From Panopea generosa (taxonomy: Eukaryota; Mollusca; Bivalvia; Adapedonta; Hiatellidae): a stretch of DNA of 64,000 nt. Position numbers and translations under genes: made by a program. The DNA is taken from the NCBI GenBank assembly GCA_029582155.1, contig CM055899.1:70587219-70651218 (forward strand). The letters are read 5' to 3'. Every line of letters starts with the position of its first letter. The first letter of the stretch is position 1. Of the stretch, positions 34,420 through 46,067 are shown piece after piece. The notes under the pieces are model-generated. The model worked only from the letters and a program-made list of their open reading frames with translations. It was not told the origin of the DNA and searched no databases.

Positions 34420-35720
34420 TTTGTTTAAACAATCCTAATTATATGTGTTCTTTACCTTTAAGGATTTTAGTATTTTATCTATCCTATGTGTATATGTATT
34501 ATTTTACCTTAATTTGATTATTATATAATCTATCCTACTTATGTGTTTTTTACCTTTAATGAATTTATTTTTTTATCTATCCCATATTTTTATAATTTTA
34601 ACCTTAACAGGATTATTGTATAATCTATCCTAATTATGTGTTTTACCTTTAATGAATTATTTTATCCTATATTTATACATTTTTTTACCTTAACAGGGTT
34701 ATTGTTTAATGTCACCTAATTATATTTGTTTTTACCTGTAATGAATTTATTATTTTATCTATCCCATATATTTATGTGTTTTTACCTTAACAGGATTATT
34801 GTTTAAACTATCCTAAATATATGTGTTTTACCTATGAATTAATTAGTTTATCCTATATATATATGTGTGTGTGTGTGTGTTATTTTACCTTAACAGGATT
34901 ATTATATAATCTATCCTACGTATGTTTTTTTTTACCTTTAATACATTTAAATGTTTTTTACCTTAACAGGATTATTGTTTAATCTTTCCTAATTATGTAC
35001 CTTTAAGGATTTTAATATTTATCTATCCTATGTGTACATGATTATTGTATAATCTATCCTAATTATGTGTTTTACCTTTAATGAATTTATTATTTTATCT
35101 ATCCTATATTTATGTTTTTTACCTTAAGTGGATTGCTGTTTTAACTATCCTAATTATGTGTGTTTTAGCTTAAGTTAATTATTGTTTTATCTCCTTATTA
35201 TGTGATTACCCCAGTGAATTTTTGATATCTACCCTAATTATATGTGTGTTTGAAATTGTTTTATCTACCCTAATTATGTGTGTTTTTTCTTGTGAAATTG
35301 TGTTATCTACCCTAATTATGTGTTTACCCTAGTGAAATTGTTATATCTTCCCTGAGTATGTGTTTACCCCCAGTGAAATTGTTTTATCTATCCTAATCAT
35401 ATGTGTTTACACTAGTGAAATTGTTTTATCAATAGTTATTTGTGTTTACCCTAGTATAATTGTTTTATCTACACTAATTATATGTGTTTGCACTTATGAA
35501 ATTGTTTTTTTTTTAATCTTAAATGAATTTAATATTAAATCTGCCCTAATATGTGTTTGACCTTAAATGAAACCATAATTTATCTATCCTAATTATACGT
35601 GTTTTTCGCTTCATGAAATTACTGTTTTATCCATCCTTATGATACGCGAATAACCTTAAATGAATTTAATGTTTTATCGTGTTTAACCTTAAATGAAATT
35701 ATTTTTTTATCTATCCCTGT
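34420..35720. repeat. Degenerate 40-46-bp AT-rich tandem repeat
   Basis: Units of the form ATCCTAATTATGTGTTTTAC and CTTTAATGAATTTATTATTT in the left part, changing to CTACCCTAATTATGTGTTTA and CCCTAGTGAAATTGTTTTAT in the right part. An old array with gradual unit change along its length. Confidence 0.85.
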
Positions 35721-36640
35721 TACAGTTTTTATTTCAATGAATTTCATTAATTCCTACTACATGTGTTTTTACTACAATTTAATTTATTGTTTCTTTACTA
35801 CTATTATTTACAGGCGTTTTATTATTTCTTTACCCCTATTATATCTTTCCCTTAAATTATATTTTGAACTATTTTAAATTGATTGAAATAATTTTATATT
35901 TATTTTTATAATTCATTTTGTGTATCCATTGTACCCTTAACCATATATAACTTGCATATTGTACATTAAATAACTATGATTAATTTTTCAAAAATGAAAC
36001 CATTTAAAGATTTTTCTTTAAAAACATTTTATTTTTTTAAAACAATGGCATTGCTTGAGGTGAACAATATCAATTTCCAGGTGTAAATGCATCAAATTAT
36101 TTATGAGAATTGAAAAAAAAAGATCAAAATAGATTAAGTGATCCAAGAAAAAAAACCTGAGAAAGCATTAAAATAAAATTCAAGGGACATAACTCCCAAA
36201 AACAAAATTGCAATTTCACGTGTCCATATATTTACAGTATAAATGACACCCTATAGCTCTTCAGTTCCAACTCTGTCCATAAACTTATTTGATAAAGTTT
36301 TCAAGTTACTTGTGGAAGTATAGGCCAAGTTTGGTTAAAAAAACTTTAGGTGAAAGATTTTCCCAGTTAATTGTGGAAGGACATGCCAAGTTTCAGGTGA
36401 GAAAGTTTGTCAGTTGTTTGCATAAGAACTGTGGTTTTACTCAGAATTCATTATGAATACCTCCGCCACCTATAAAACAGAAAGCCATGTAGTATAACCT
36501 ATAATGTGTTGAAAATGGTCTTCCCAAATGATGTTTTCTTGACGTTTTAACCTAAATATTTAGATATCTCTGTAAAATAATATTGGACACTTATCTGTTG
36601 TCACATACTGCATCTGTCAATGACATCAACTTGTCAAATT
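35721..36640. other. Diverged dispersed-repeat DNA
   Basis: No gene seen. TTACTTGTGGAAG...GGCCA-type phrases at 36305-36420 recur near 38025-38095, and CAAGGGACATAACTCC at 36180 is the complement of the GGCAGTTATGTCCCT phrase in the 573-bp units. Confidence 0.45.
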
Positions 36641-36647
36641 GTCGCAA

Positions 36648-36692
36648 CCAACATGCTCCATCTAATGTACCAACATGCTCCACTAAATGCTG
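36648..36692 (+). repeat. Two isolated units of the 29-bp array family
   Basis: ACCAACATGCTCCATCTAATGT followed by ACCAACATGCTCCACTAAATG. This is the core of the array at 38285-41815, found 1.6 kb upstream in otherwise unrelated DNA. It may be the seed of the array or a stray copy. Confidence 0.75.
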
Positions 36693-36814
36693 GCTACCAG
36701 TCAGTTTTCAAAAAATAAAAATGGTTATAGAAAACACTTAGAATAGTACAAAATATAGAATAAATTTTAACGCAACATTTACCAGAATAGACACTAATTA
36801 TTTAATGAGCTGTT

Positions 36815-36870
36815 AATGCCCTGTACTGTGGGTTCGAACCCAGGCTGGGTCGCATAGCATCTCAAACAAT
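36815..36870 (+). mobile_element. SINE head fragment
   Basis: GTGGGTTCGAACCCAGGCTGG is an excellent pol III B box, but the A-box half is missing. A second B-box-like piece (GTTGGTTCGAACCGCATCCA) lies at 37590-37610. Both are likely SINE remnants. Confidence 0.4.
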
Positions 36871-37465
36871 ATACAGTACTGTCTACTAGGTGCATGATAT
36901 ATTCAGGACCTAAAGACATTGTTAATAATTAAAGACAACTTGAGGAGGGACAGTGGGTCTACTGGTACTCAGTCTTTCTCCAATAAAACTTAAGATACAA
37001 AAACTAAATTCTGCAGTGTGTTGAGTTTATATGTGTTAAACATATGTTCAAGCTTTCAAAAAAAATTAATGGTCATTCAAAAAAGAAATTTCTATTAGTA
37101 GTAATTGTTTAAAACAATTAAGTAGGTTAGTTTTGTTTGGCATTTGTGCTGCCAAATAATTCTAATTATTCATTTGTTGTTTAATTAAAAAGTGTCTTAT
37201 TTAAATATGAAATAATCTTACTCATATCACAGTAGCATCTGATAGGTATTCATTATAACTGAATTACCTCCCTTCTGTCATGTATTTGTGAAGCCCTTTT
37301 TACCCTTAAAATGAGTGACCACAAATGTGGTGAAAATATTACATGTGCATAATAGTACAGTAAAATAAAACGGGTATGGTAAATACAAATGACCACTTTG
37401 GGACTCGCACCACTATTATCTCCCTTTAGAAATAAAACTTTACTCTCTTTTTCTTCTTTTTACAG

Positions 37466-37525
37466 GACTTTGTACTGCAGCGATTTATTTTTTCCTAGCA
37501 TTAGTTAAATGGTCAGTATTTTAGA
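37466..37525 (+). CDS. Candidate terminal exon after a strong acceptor
   Basis: A textbook acceptor, TTTTTCTTCTTTTTACAG, ends at 37465. After two bases, one frame reads LCTAAIYFFLALVKWSVF and stops, which would be a membrane-anchor-like end. The other two frames stop within 11 and 15 codons. The AT-rich context can create such tracts by chance, and the protein is not recognised. Confidence 0.25.
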
Positions 37526-37830
37526 AAATCGTCATTGAAAAGGTGATGCTAATCCCAGCGTTCTGGACAATTCTATGCCATTTCAGAATTGTTGGTTCGA
37601 ACCGCATCCAGGGCAAATAGACGATATATTATTACTCTGGTAATTGATAGGTCTTACAAAAGCATTGAATTTTTAAAAAATAACCTGGTCAATGCATGAT
37701 TTTTTTCTCTTTATAACTGCATATCTTAAACCAGTGAAGAAATTGAGCCCAGATACATGCTTCAGATTTTGTTTATTCACTGTGATTTGGACATGAATGT
37801 TACAATGGAGCCCTATAGGAACTGTAATAG

Positions 37831-37986
37831 TGGTGCGAGACACCGTTGGATACAAGTCAACACTACTTTAAGAAGTTCAGAGATCGTATAACCACACTGA
37901 ATGGTGCTGGTTTGCAAGAAACTGTGGACATGTTGTATACTCTGGAAGTCTTCCATCGATACGTGGCTGAAGGTGCAAGTCAATAA
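37831..37986 (+). CDS. Candidate terminal coding exon, protein unknown
   Basis: From 37831 one frame reads WCETPLDTSQ, then HYFKKFRDRITTLNGAG, LQETVDMLYTLEVFHRYV and AEGASQ, and stops at TAA (37984-37986). Composition and codon choice look like real protein (mixed charged and hydrophobic, probably helical) and are clearly less AT-biased than the flanks. An in-frame TAG at 37828-37830 means the exon must begin after it. Possible acceptors are ACTGTAATAG (exon from 37831) or GGATACAAG (exon from 37857), neither with a strong pyrimidine tract. It may be a host terminal exon, a gene fragment, or part of a degraded transposon protein. I do not recognise the family. Confidence 0.4.
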   Translation, partial: WCETPLDTSQHYFKKFRDRITTLNGAGLQETVDMLYTLEVFHRYVAEGASQ

Positions 37987-38284
37987 CATCTCATTGGGGA
38001 GGTAATAGGTTCAGGACCAACCAGTTACTTGTGAAAGAACAGGCCCATCTTGGTTCGCAAAGTGAGAACATTTTCTTGTCACTTGTAGAAGAACTTGATA
38101 CACAGATAAATACAGACGTTTTTCCATCTATAAACTGGATGTCATATCGTATCATCTGTAATGTGTTAGACACGAGGGTTAAACATAAATGATGCTTTCT
38201 TCGTATTTTAACCACCGTCTTAGAAAGGTTTTGAATCGTAATAAAGGACACATATCTGGAATCAAATTCAACGATCTAGACCTA

Positions 38285-38895
38285 CTTCATGTACCAACAT
38301 GCTCCCTCGTCTGTACCATGTACCAACATGCTCCATCGTATGTACCATGTACCAACACGTCTCACCGTGTGTACCATGCACCAACATGCTCCAAAGTATG
38401 TACCATGTACCAACATGCTCCATCGTATGTACCAACATGCTCCCTCGTCTGTACCATGTACCAACATGCTCCATGTATGTACCATCTACCAACATGCTCC
38501 CTCTTATGTACCATGTACCAACATGCTCAATCGTATGTACCAACATGTTCCCTCGTCTGTACCATGTACCAACATGCTCCCTCGTATGTACCATGTACCA
38601 ACATGCTCCATCGTATGTACCAACATGCTCCCTCGTCTGTACCATGTACCAACATGCTCCATGTATGTACCATGTACCAACATGCTCCATCGTATGTACC
38701 ATGTACCAACATGCTCCATCGTATGTACCATGTACCAACACGCCGCACCGTGTGTACTATGTACCAACATGCTCCAAAGTATGTATCATGTACCAACATG
38801 CTCCATCATATGTACCATGTACCAACATGCTCCATCGTATGTAACATGCTCCATCGTATGTACCATGTACCAACATGTTCCATCGTATGTACCAT
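38285..38895. repeat. 29-bp minisatellite, block 1
   Basis: Unit CATGCTCCATCGTATGTACC plus ATGTACCAA (29 bp), with a common 22-bp variant lacking the seven-base CATGTAC part and a 28-bp variant with CATGTATGTACCATCTACC. The unit has no stop triplet in any of the six frames, which produces long overlapping frames on both strands. Confidence 0.97.
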
Positions 38896-39407
38896 ATTTT
38901 CGCTTTCATAAAATACCCAGAGTTTCATAAAATAAATATTTACATCTACAAAAAGGAATTCACTTTTGTAGAGACAATTTTCATTTTTAAGTTTTTTGAT
39001 GTATTATGAAGGTTTCCTATTGCATTAGATTTGATAATTCCATTGTTAAATGTAAACAGCAACATAATCAGAAGACGAATAATAAACGAAAAAGGGTCAA
39101 GAATATTTTTTAGATTTTGATATTCTTGACTGTATGTTTGTTTTGTGTTGTTTTTTTTTGCTGTTCATTTTCGTTTTTTCTTTTAGCTTTCTAAAACACG
39201 AAAAAAACACTCAAAACATTGATTTACTGCCTCCAAAATTGACACTTACTTAATAGCATCATATGGTAAAATCCAATGTTATCCACTATTCAAATAATAT
39301 AATTGAAAAAAAGATATTTCTATAGAAAATAATCTGTTATTTATATATATATATGTATATATATAAATACTATACATGTTGTTCATTGAAATTGTATTAG
39401 CATATAT
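38896..39407. repeat. Spacer duplicated with the array, copy 1
   Basis: About 510 bp from ATTTTCGCTTTCATAAAATA to the next array block. It matches 41068-41580 almost base for base, including GGAATTCACTTTTGTAGAGA and AGCAACATAATCAGAAGACG. Array plus spacer therefore duplicated as one unit. Confidence 0.93.
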
Positions 39408-41067
39408 ATGTACCATGTACCAACATGCTCCCTCGTATGTACCATGTACCAACATGCTCCCTCGTATGTATCATGTATCAACATGCTCCATGTACCAACA
39501 TACTCCCTCGTATGTACCATGTACCAACATGCTCCCTCGTATGTACCATGTACCAACATGCTCCATCGTATGTACCATACCAACATGCTCCATCGTATGT
39601 ACCATGTACCAACATGCTCCATCGTATGTAACACGCTCCCTTGTATGTACCATATACCAACATGCTCCATCGTCTGTACCAACATGCTCCCTCGTATGTA
39701 CCATGTACCAACATGCTCCCTCGTATGTACCATGTACCAACACGTTCTATCGTATGTACCATGTACCAACATGCTCCAAAGTATGTACCATGTACCAACA
39801 TGCTCCATCGGTTTTACCATGTACCAACATGCTCCATCGTATGTACCAACATGCTCCCTCGTATGTACCATGTACCAACACGCTCCATCGTATGTACCAT
39901 GTACCAACATGCTCCAAAGTATGTACCATGTACCAACATGCTCCATCGTTTTTACCATGTACCAACATGCTCCATCGTATGTACCAACATGCTCCCTCGT
40001 CTGTACCATGTACCAACATGCTCCATGAATGTACCATCTACCAACATGCTCCATCGTATGTACCAACATGCTCCATGTATGTACCATGTACCAACACGCT
40101 CCCTCGTATGTATCATGTACCAACACGCTCCATCGTATGTACCATGTACCAACATGCTCCAAAGTATGTACCATGTACCAACATGCTCCATCGTTTTTAC
40201 CATGTACCAACATGCTCCATCGTATGTACCATGTACCAACATGCTCCATCGTATGTACCAACATGCTCCCTCGTCTGTACCATGTACCAACATGCTCCAT
40301 GTATGTACCATCTACCAACATGCTCCTTCGTATGTACCAAGATGCTCCATGTATGTACCATCTACCAACATGCTCCCTCGTATGTACCATGTACCAACAT
40401 GCTCCATCGTATGTACCAACATGCTCCCTCGTCTGTACCATGTACCAACATGCTCCATGTATGTACCATCTACCAACATGCTCCTTCGTATGTACCAACA
40501 TGCTCCATGTATGTACCATCTACCAACATGCTCCCTCGTCTGTACCATGTACCAACATGCTCCATGAATGTACCATCTACCAACATGCTCCATCGTATGT
40601 ACCAACATGCTCCATGTATGTACCATGTACCAACATGCTCCCTCGTATGTATCATGTACCAACACGCTCCATCGTATGTACCATGTACCAACATGCTCCA
40701 AAGTATGTACCATGTACCAACATGCTCCATCGTTTTTACCATGTACCAACATGCTCCCTCGTATGTACCATGTACCAACATGCTCCATCGTATGTACCAA
40801 CATGCTCCCTCGTCTGTACCATGCACCAACATGCTCCATCGTATGTACCATGTACCAACATGTTCCATCGTATGTACCAACATGCTCCCTCGTCTGTACC
40901 ATGTACCAACATGCTCCATCGTATGTACCAACATGCTCCCTCGTCTGTGCCATGTACCAACATGCTCCCTCGTCTGTGCCATGTACCAACATGCTCCATC
41001 GTATGTACCATGTACCAACATGCTCCCTCGTATATACCATGTACCAGCATGCTCCATCGTATGTACC
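39408..41067. repeat. 29-bp minisatellite, block 2 (1.66 kb)
   Basis: Same unit as block 1. Higher-order copies are visible: groups of several units with the same ordered variants recur (for example the run with CCAAAGTATGTACC followed by CATCGTTTTTACC at 39770, 39910, 40160 and 40690). It yields the longest frames in the window (39376-41085 plus, 39383-40519 minus), which I do not accept as genes. Confidence 0.97.
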
Positions 41068-41580
41068 ATATTTTCGCTTTCATAAAATACCCAGAGTTGA
41101 CATAAAATAAATATTTACATCTATAAAAAGGAATTCACTTTTGTAGAGACAATTTTCTTTTTTATGCTTTTTGATGTATTATGAAGGTTTCCTTTTGCAT
41201 TAGATTTGATAATTCCATTGTTAAATGTAAACAGCAACATAATCAGAAGACGAATTATAAACGAATAGAGTCAAGAATATTTTTTAGATTTTGATATTCT
41301 TGACTGTATGTTGTTGTTTGTTATTTTTTTTTTTTTGCTGTTGTTCATTTTCCTTTTTTCTTTTAGCTTTCTAAACCACGAAATAAAAACACTCAAAACA
41401 TTGATTTACTGCCTCCAAAATTGACACTAAGTTAATAGCACCATATGGTCAAATCCAATGTTATACACTATTCAAATAATATAATTGAAATAAGATATTT
41501 CTGTAGAAAATATTCTGTTATGTATATATATATAAATAGTATACATGTTGCTAATTGCAATTGTATTAGCATATTGTAAT
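41068..41580. repeat. Spacer duplicated with the array, copy 2
   Basis: Matches 38896-39407 with few changes. After TTGTATTAGCATAT, a 50-bp A-rich stretch separates it from the third small array block. Confidence 0.93.
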
Positions 41581-41629
41581 ATCTCATGTTTTGGAGAATA
41601 AAAATAAAAATAAAAAATTAAAAAAAAAA

Positions 41630-41815
41630 CATGCTCCATCGTATGTACCATGTACCAACATGCTCCTTCGTATGTACCATCTACCAACATGCTCCCTCGT
41701 ATGTACCATGTACCAACATGCTCCTTCGTATGTACCATGTACCAACATGCTCCCTCGTATGTAACATGTGCCAACATGCTCCATCGTATGTACTATGTAC
41801 CAACACGCTTCACCG
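41630..41815. repeat. 29-bp minisatellite, block 3
   Basis: About six units, ending CACGCTTCACCGTATGCATT where the sequence becomes unique. Confidence 0.95.
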
Positions 41816-41944
41816 TATGCATTACCAGTCCTTTAAAAATGAACTGGCGTCCTGCAAATCGTTATATACATATGTTATTATAAAATAAATGTATAATGAA
41901 TTAAATTATGACAAATACCAGAATAAGCAATCATTTAATGTGAA

Positions 41945-42025
41945 GTGGCGGTGCAGTGGATAGTGTGCCGACTGCTTATGCAAGATGACGCAGGTTCGAT
42001 CTCAGACTCGCTCTCATAAACAACA
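41945..42025 (+). mobile_element. tRNA-derived SINE head
   Basis: GTGGCGGTGCAGTGGATAGTG fits an A box and GCAGGTTCGATCTCAGA a B box, with tRNA-like spacing but no acceptor-stem match. The rest of the SINE is not defined. Confidence 0.5.
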
Positions 42026-42324
42026 TAAAGTAGCGTTTTATGGATACGACATTTTCAGAAACATAGGTTATAATTAAATAAAAATAAAAACGACAGTGCT
42101 ATCTCACTTCATTGTGTTTATAAACAGTTTTCAGTTTTCACTGTTGTTCATAACAAAGTTTTATATACATATATGTAGAATGTTTGTCGGTTAATTGTGG
42201 ATGGACGGTATATTTACTCGAGATTCCTTCTGAAGTATTTCTCTAATAAAACTAGAAGGCATATAGCTATTATACATTGCTTGTATAACATGATATGAAT
42301 GTGTTTATGAAGTTTACTCACCAT

Positions 42325-42590
42325 AACACGAGTTGTTTGTTCAGAAACGGAGAAAAAACTGAGCTAAACATAAAACTTTAACCAAATCCGAGCTTAACAA
42401 AAAACTTTAACCTTGTTAAAGGTTTTAGAGCCTGAAGTATGTAAATTTAGGTAAGTTAGCTATATACATTGTTAAGTCACCGTAACACGAGTTGTTTGTT
42501 CAGAAACAGAAAAAGCTGAGCTCAACATAAAACTTCACCCAGCGGACGACGACGGGTTTTCTTTCCAAAAAGACGAGCTAAAAAACGTTG
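42325..42590. repeat. 160-bp spaced duplication with Helitron-like end
   Basis: ACACGAGTTGTTTGTTCAGA and the following CTGAGCT...AACATAAAACTT occur at 42327 and again at 42487. The second copy is followed by GCGGACGACGACGGG and GACGAGCTAAAAAACG, the GACGAC-plus-GCTAAAAA ending shared with the Helitron-like elements here. Confidence 0.55.
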
Positions 42591-42963
42591 AACAAAGTTG
42601 TAAACATATTTTACGTAGATTGTAAATCAACCAGATTTATTTCTTAGGTTTATTTTAATCCTTGATCAATTAAACTGCGTATGTAATATATAACACATTA
42701 TGTTGAAAAGGTGAGTTGAATGTCATTAAATTTCAATCTATTTTGTATTTTAGCTAATTACACAATTATTTTTATTGTGCAACTCATATTGCACTGATAA
42801 AATAAAGCGTTACCCCTGTTCCGCTCTCAACCCTGAAAACACATTTTGCACGTGGATTTGTCAAAACAAGGGTATTTCGACTTCGTGTACACGGTACACC
42901 GACGTTAGTCGACCGATACGCTATGAAAACAAAAAACAAGTTCCACTATGTCCACTAATCAAC

Positions 42964-43175
42964 ATGCCTACACTCGGCCAAGATGTCCGAAATCAAGCAA
43001 TCGCAATGTTTGTATCTGGAATTGCGACACGAGAGATAGCTAGGCGACTTGGGTGCCATCATTCTACCGTATCTCGTCTAATGTAACGCTACCAAGAGAC
43101 TGGTGTTGATCGTGACTGACCCAGACCTGGTAGACCACGTGTAACTACCCAAAGACAGGACGTCCACCTGCGGGT
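42964..43175 (+). pseudogene. Tc1/mariner transposase N-terminal fragment
   Basis: From ATG at 42964 the frame gives the first helix-turn-helix of a Tc1-type transposase (RNQAIAMFVSGIATREIARR, then LGCHHSTVSRL), a TAA at 43084, then RYQETG, a TGA, then PRPGRPRVTTQRQD, the GRPR motif that joins the two DNA-binding subdomains. It stops matching after about 43175, so the second subdomain and the DDE domain are missing. It is a truncated relic, different in sequence from the two other Tc1 transposases here. The upstream part of the open frame (42775-42963) is probably element 5' leader. Confidence 0.75.
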
Positions 43176-43559
43176 ATCCAAGTATATAGCTCTGTTCTAT
43201 AGCATCAGACTTGGATATGCAAATGTTGACAACGTACAATACAAGTCTTCTGGCAATTAAAAATATATAAGAAAACACAATGACAGAAGTGAACATAGTG
43301 ATATATATATATAAGTTAATTGGTACTTACACCGAGAAGTCATTACTGTAATGTTCTGTACAGCAGTCATTCAATCAACTGTTGCCATAACAACAGCTCC
43401 ATCAACAGCAAATCCATTGCAAACACCACCAGTGATCCCGGCATGCAGCAGCTGTTTGATAAAATGTAACCCATTATCTAAACAGTTACAAATGCAGTAC
43501 CTTGTCAAGATGCATTATCGAACATACATCAGTAACATTTTTATAACTGATTATATGAA

Positions 43560-44500
43560 AACTGGTGTTGGTTCGATCCTCTGCCACGGCCATATTGACA
43601 CTATCAACAGGTCAGGGAGATTGCCAAAATGCATCATCATGGTGCAAAAGCCCCATATGGGGCATATGAACCATATTTTGATAGCATTTGACATGTAAAT
43701 ATGGTGCATTTGCACCATACAAACTGCATCACATAAATGTTTACAAGCATTTCATGAATATTAATTTGTACAAACACTGTCGCAATTAACAAAGAGTAAA
43801 GTAATATACCCCATTAATTTATATTCACAATATTATAAGGTTTTAAAGTAATCTTCATCTAATAAAATGCGCATTTTAACACATAATTATTCATTAAAAA
43901 TCTTATTTTGACCAGCTGTTAACATACGAAAACAAAGGGAGATCACTCTAATAATAATGACACAGCAATTATCTCCCTTTGAAATCGATCATTTGGTACG
44001 TGTTACAAACTGATTAAAAATGAAATTATTGAATGGTTTTGTCAAACAAAATACATTTAGTAAGGAGTACGAATGTCTTGTATTTTGGTAAAATGTTAGT
44101 TATTCCAGAAAGCTCAAAATTGGAAATAATTTTATTTTGCTGACCATGTGCATTTTCAGTCAGTCGCAGACATTCCTTTTTTTTAATTCCGCATTTTATT
44201 ATGTGAAGATCACTTTAAAACCTTATAAAATTGTAAATATAAATTAATGTGGCATACTACTTCACACTTTGCTAATTGCGACAGTGTTTGTACAAATTAA
44301 TATTCATGAAATGCGTGTAAACATTTATGTGATGCAGTTTATATGGTGCAAATGTACCATATTAACATGTAAAATGCTATCAAAATATGGTTCATATGCC
44401 CCATATGGTGCAAAAGCACCATGACGGTGCATTTGAGCCATCTCCCTGACCTGATCAACACAGGTGTACTGGTTTTACCCAGGACTAATGTAATTCGTAC
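43560..44500 (+). mobile_element. SINE split by a foldback element
   Basis: Left part 43560-43607 has GTTGGTTCGATCCTCTGCC (B box). The right part from 44454 has CAGGTGTACTGGTTTTACCC and AGGACTAATG, the core of the V-like SINE family. Removing 43608-44453 and one copy of ATCAA restores a continuous SINE. Confidence 0.6.
43608..44453. mobile_element. Foldback/MITE element with ~270-bp inverted repeats
   Basis: 846 bp whose arms (43608 to about 43880, and about 44180 to 44453) are inverted copies starting CAGGTCAGGGAGAT. ATCAA flanks it on both sides (43603-43607 and 44454-44458), a likely 5-bp target duplication. The arms themselves contain small palindromes such as ATGGTGCATTTGCACCAT. The centre (43881-44179) has no open frame of note, so it is non-autonomous. 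The arms differ at roughly one base in ten, so it is not very recent. The superfamily is not assigned. Confidence 0.85.
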
Positions 44501-44521
44501 ATGATTTGCTTACGTTCTATA

Positions 44522-46067
44522 CTTAGCAAATAAAGAAACTTTACATACTTTAGGGCCTGCTTTAGAGGGTTAACGTTGACTTTATGTGAACGTTATCGAT
44601 ATTTACATAAAGGCCCGAGTATAGAGAGTACATCGACACAAGATGTGTGCACTTGTACCGTGCACGGGCTAGCACGCTTTACGCTTCCTGTTTTGACCAC
44701 TTGCCTCGTGTTGACAATTGCTTTTTCTTAGGCAGCCACACGCACTTTTTATCATTGACACGAAAACACAATATTGTTTAACAGTTTTGACTGAAAACGT
44801 AAATGTCACGGCTATCCGAAAATGACAGAAATCAGGCTGTCGGTATGCTTAGAACCGGCATGTCTGTAAATAACGTTGCTCTTCATTTTGGGTACTCTAG
44901 GCAAACAATTCACAACCTGACAACTCGGTATGCAACTACTGGGTCAGTTACGGATAGGCCGAGATCAGGTAGGCCCAGAGCGACATCACGTAGAGACGAC
45001 CGGTACATTACGTTAACGCACTTACGTAATCGCTTTACCCCAGCAACGGTAAGTGCACGGCGGTTTAGGGTCTCGGCTCAGACGATACGTAATCGCCTTA
45101 AACAAGATAGAGCACCAATTCGTGCGCGTCGACATTATAAGGGACAAATTCTAACCGCGCGTCATAGAGCCGCCCGCTTAGCCTGTGCTCGACGTCACAG
45201 GCACTGGATACGTGCACAATGGCGAAACGTGATTTTTACCGATGAGTCACGCTTCAGGGTCAGCTTTGCTGACGGTAGGGTCAGAGTTTACAGGCGACGG
45301 AACGAGAGATTTGCCCAATGCTGCGTGCAGGAACGAGACAGGTTTGGGGTGGTAGCGTCATGGTTTGGGCGGGCATAATGGACAATCAGAAAACACATCT
45401 GGTTATCGTTCCGGGCAACCTTAATGCAGTAAGGTATGTGAACATCTTGAACAATCTCCTCCCATTCATGCAAAATCGGGGTCCTGGAGTGATTCTGCAA
45501 CATGACAACGCGAGGCCCCACACAGCTCGCATTACGACACAGTTCTTGGCTCAGAACGGTGTCAACGTCTTGCCGTGGCCGGCGGTTTCGCCCGACCAAA
45601 ACCCGATAGAACACATGTGGGACGAACTTGGGCGTCGGGTACGCATAAATCATCAAATAAACAATGTCAATGACCCAAGACATGCCCTCCTTGTTGAATG
45701 GCAGAACATACCCGATGACGTCATTCGCCGTCTCACAAATTCCATGAGGAGGAGTATAGCAACCTGCATTAGGGCCAATGGCGGTCACACACGCTATTAA
45801 CACATCTTGACTCACATTGGCACTCAGATTGATACTCAAAAAGTCAATAAAACATTTCTTCACATTTTTGTCATTTTTGAAATCGACCCCTACGTCTTGT
45901 GACCTCAAATTTGACCTTCATTTTGAAAAAAACCCATACCCGACGCTGTTACAAACTCACAGATATTGCTTCCAAGTTTCATATAACATCTACATACGTA
46001 CACTATATTGTTTCATAATGATGTTATAACCATCAGCATCCCACGTAAAGTTTCTTTTTTTGCATAG
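44522..46067 (+). mobile_element. Tc1/mariner element 1, both ends present
   Basis: 1546 bp with inverted ends: CTTAGCAAATAAAGAAACTT on the left and, on the right (complement), CTATGCAAAAAAAGAAACTT, both continuing TAC. TA lies on each side (44520-44521 and 46068-46069), the normal Tc1/mariner target duplication. It encloses one transposase frame with a single frameshift. It sits about 70 bp from the foldback element and just beyond the SINE. Confidence 0.9.
44803..45800 (+). pseudogene. Tc1-type transposase (DD34E), one frameshift
   Basis: Intronless transposase of about 333 codons. Residues 1-45 are the first helix-turn-helix, 53-59 are the RPRSGRP/GRPR linker, and about 60-115 the second. 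The catalytic triad is complete: Asp147 in IFTDESRF, the second Asp in LQHDNARPHTA, and Glu in DQNPIEHMWDELGRR, with 34 residues between the last two, the Tc1 spacing. The reading frame changes at the G run 45346-45349: upstream ends ERDRFG, downstream resumes GGSVMVWAGI, and the loss of one base explains the change. Length, termini and triad are those of a full element, so it was inactivated recently. It catalyses cut-and-paste transposition into TA sites. The last codons read ANGGHTRY before TAA. Minus-strand frames here are shadows. Confidence 0.9.

Noticed and set aside
37673-37855. 60-codon minus-strand frame
   Set aside because: No splice or promoter support; it overlaps the better plus-strand candidate exon.
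39376-41085. 569-codon open frame (longest in the window) and overlapping frames on both strands
   Set aside because: The 29-bp unit has no stop codon in any of six frames; the frame is a by-product of the array and every frame is equally open.
45288-45908. 206-codon minus-strand frame
   Set aside because: Shadow of the Tc1 transposase on the opposite strand; the plus strand shows the full DD34E motif set.
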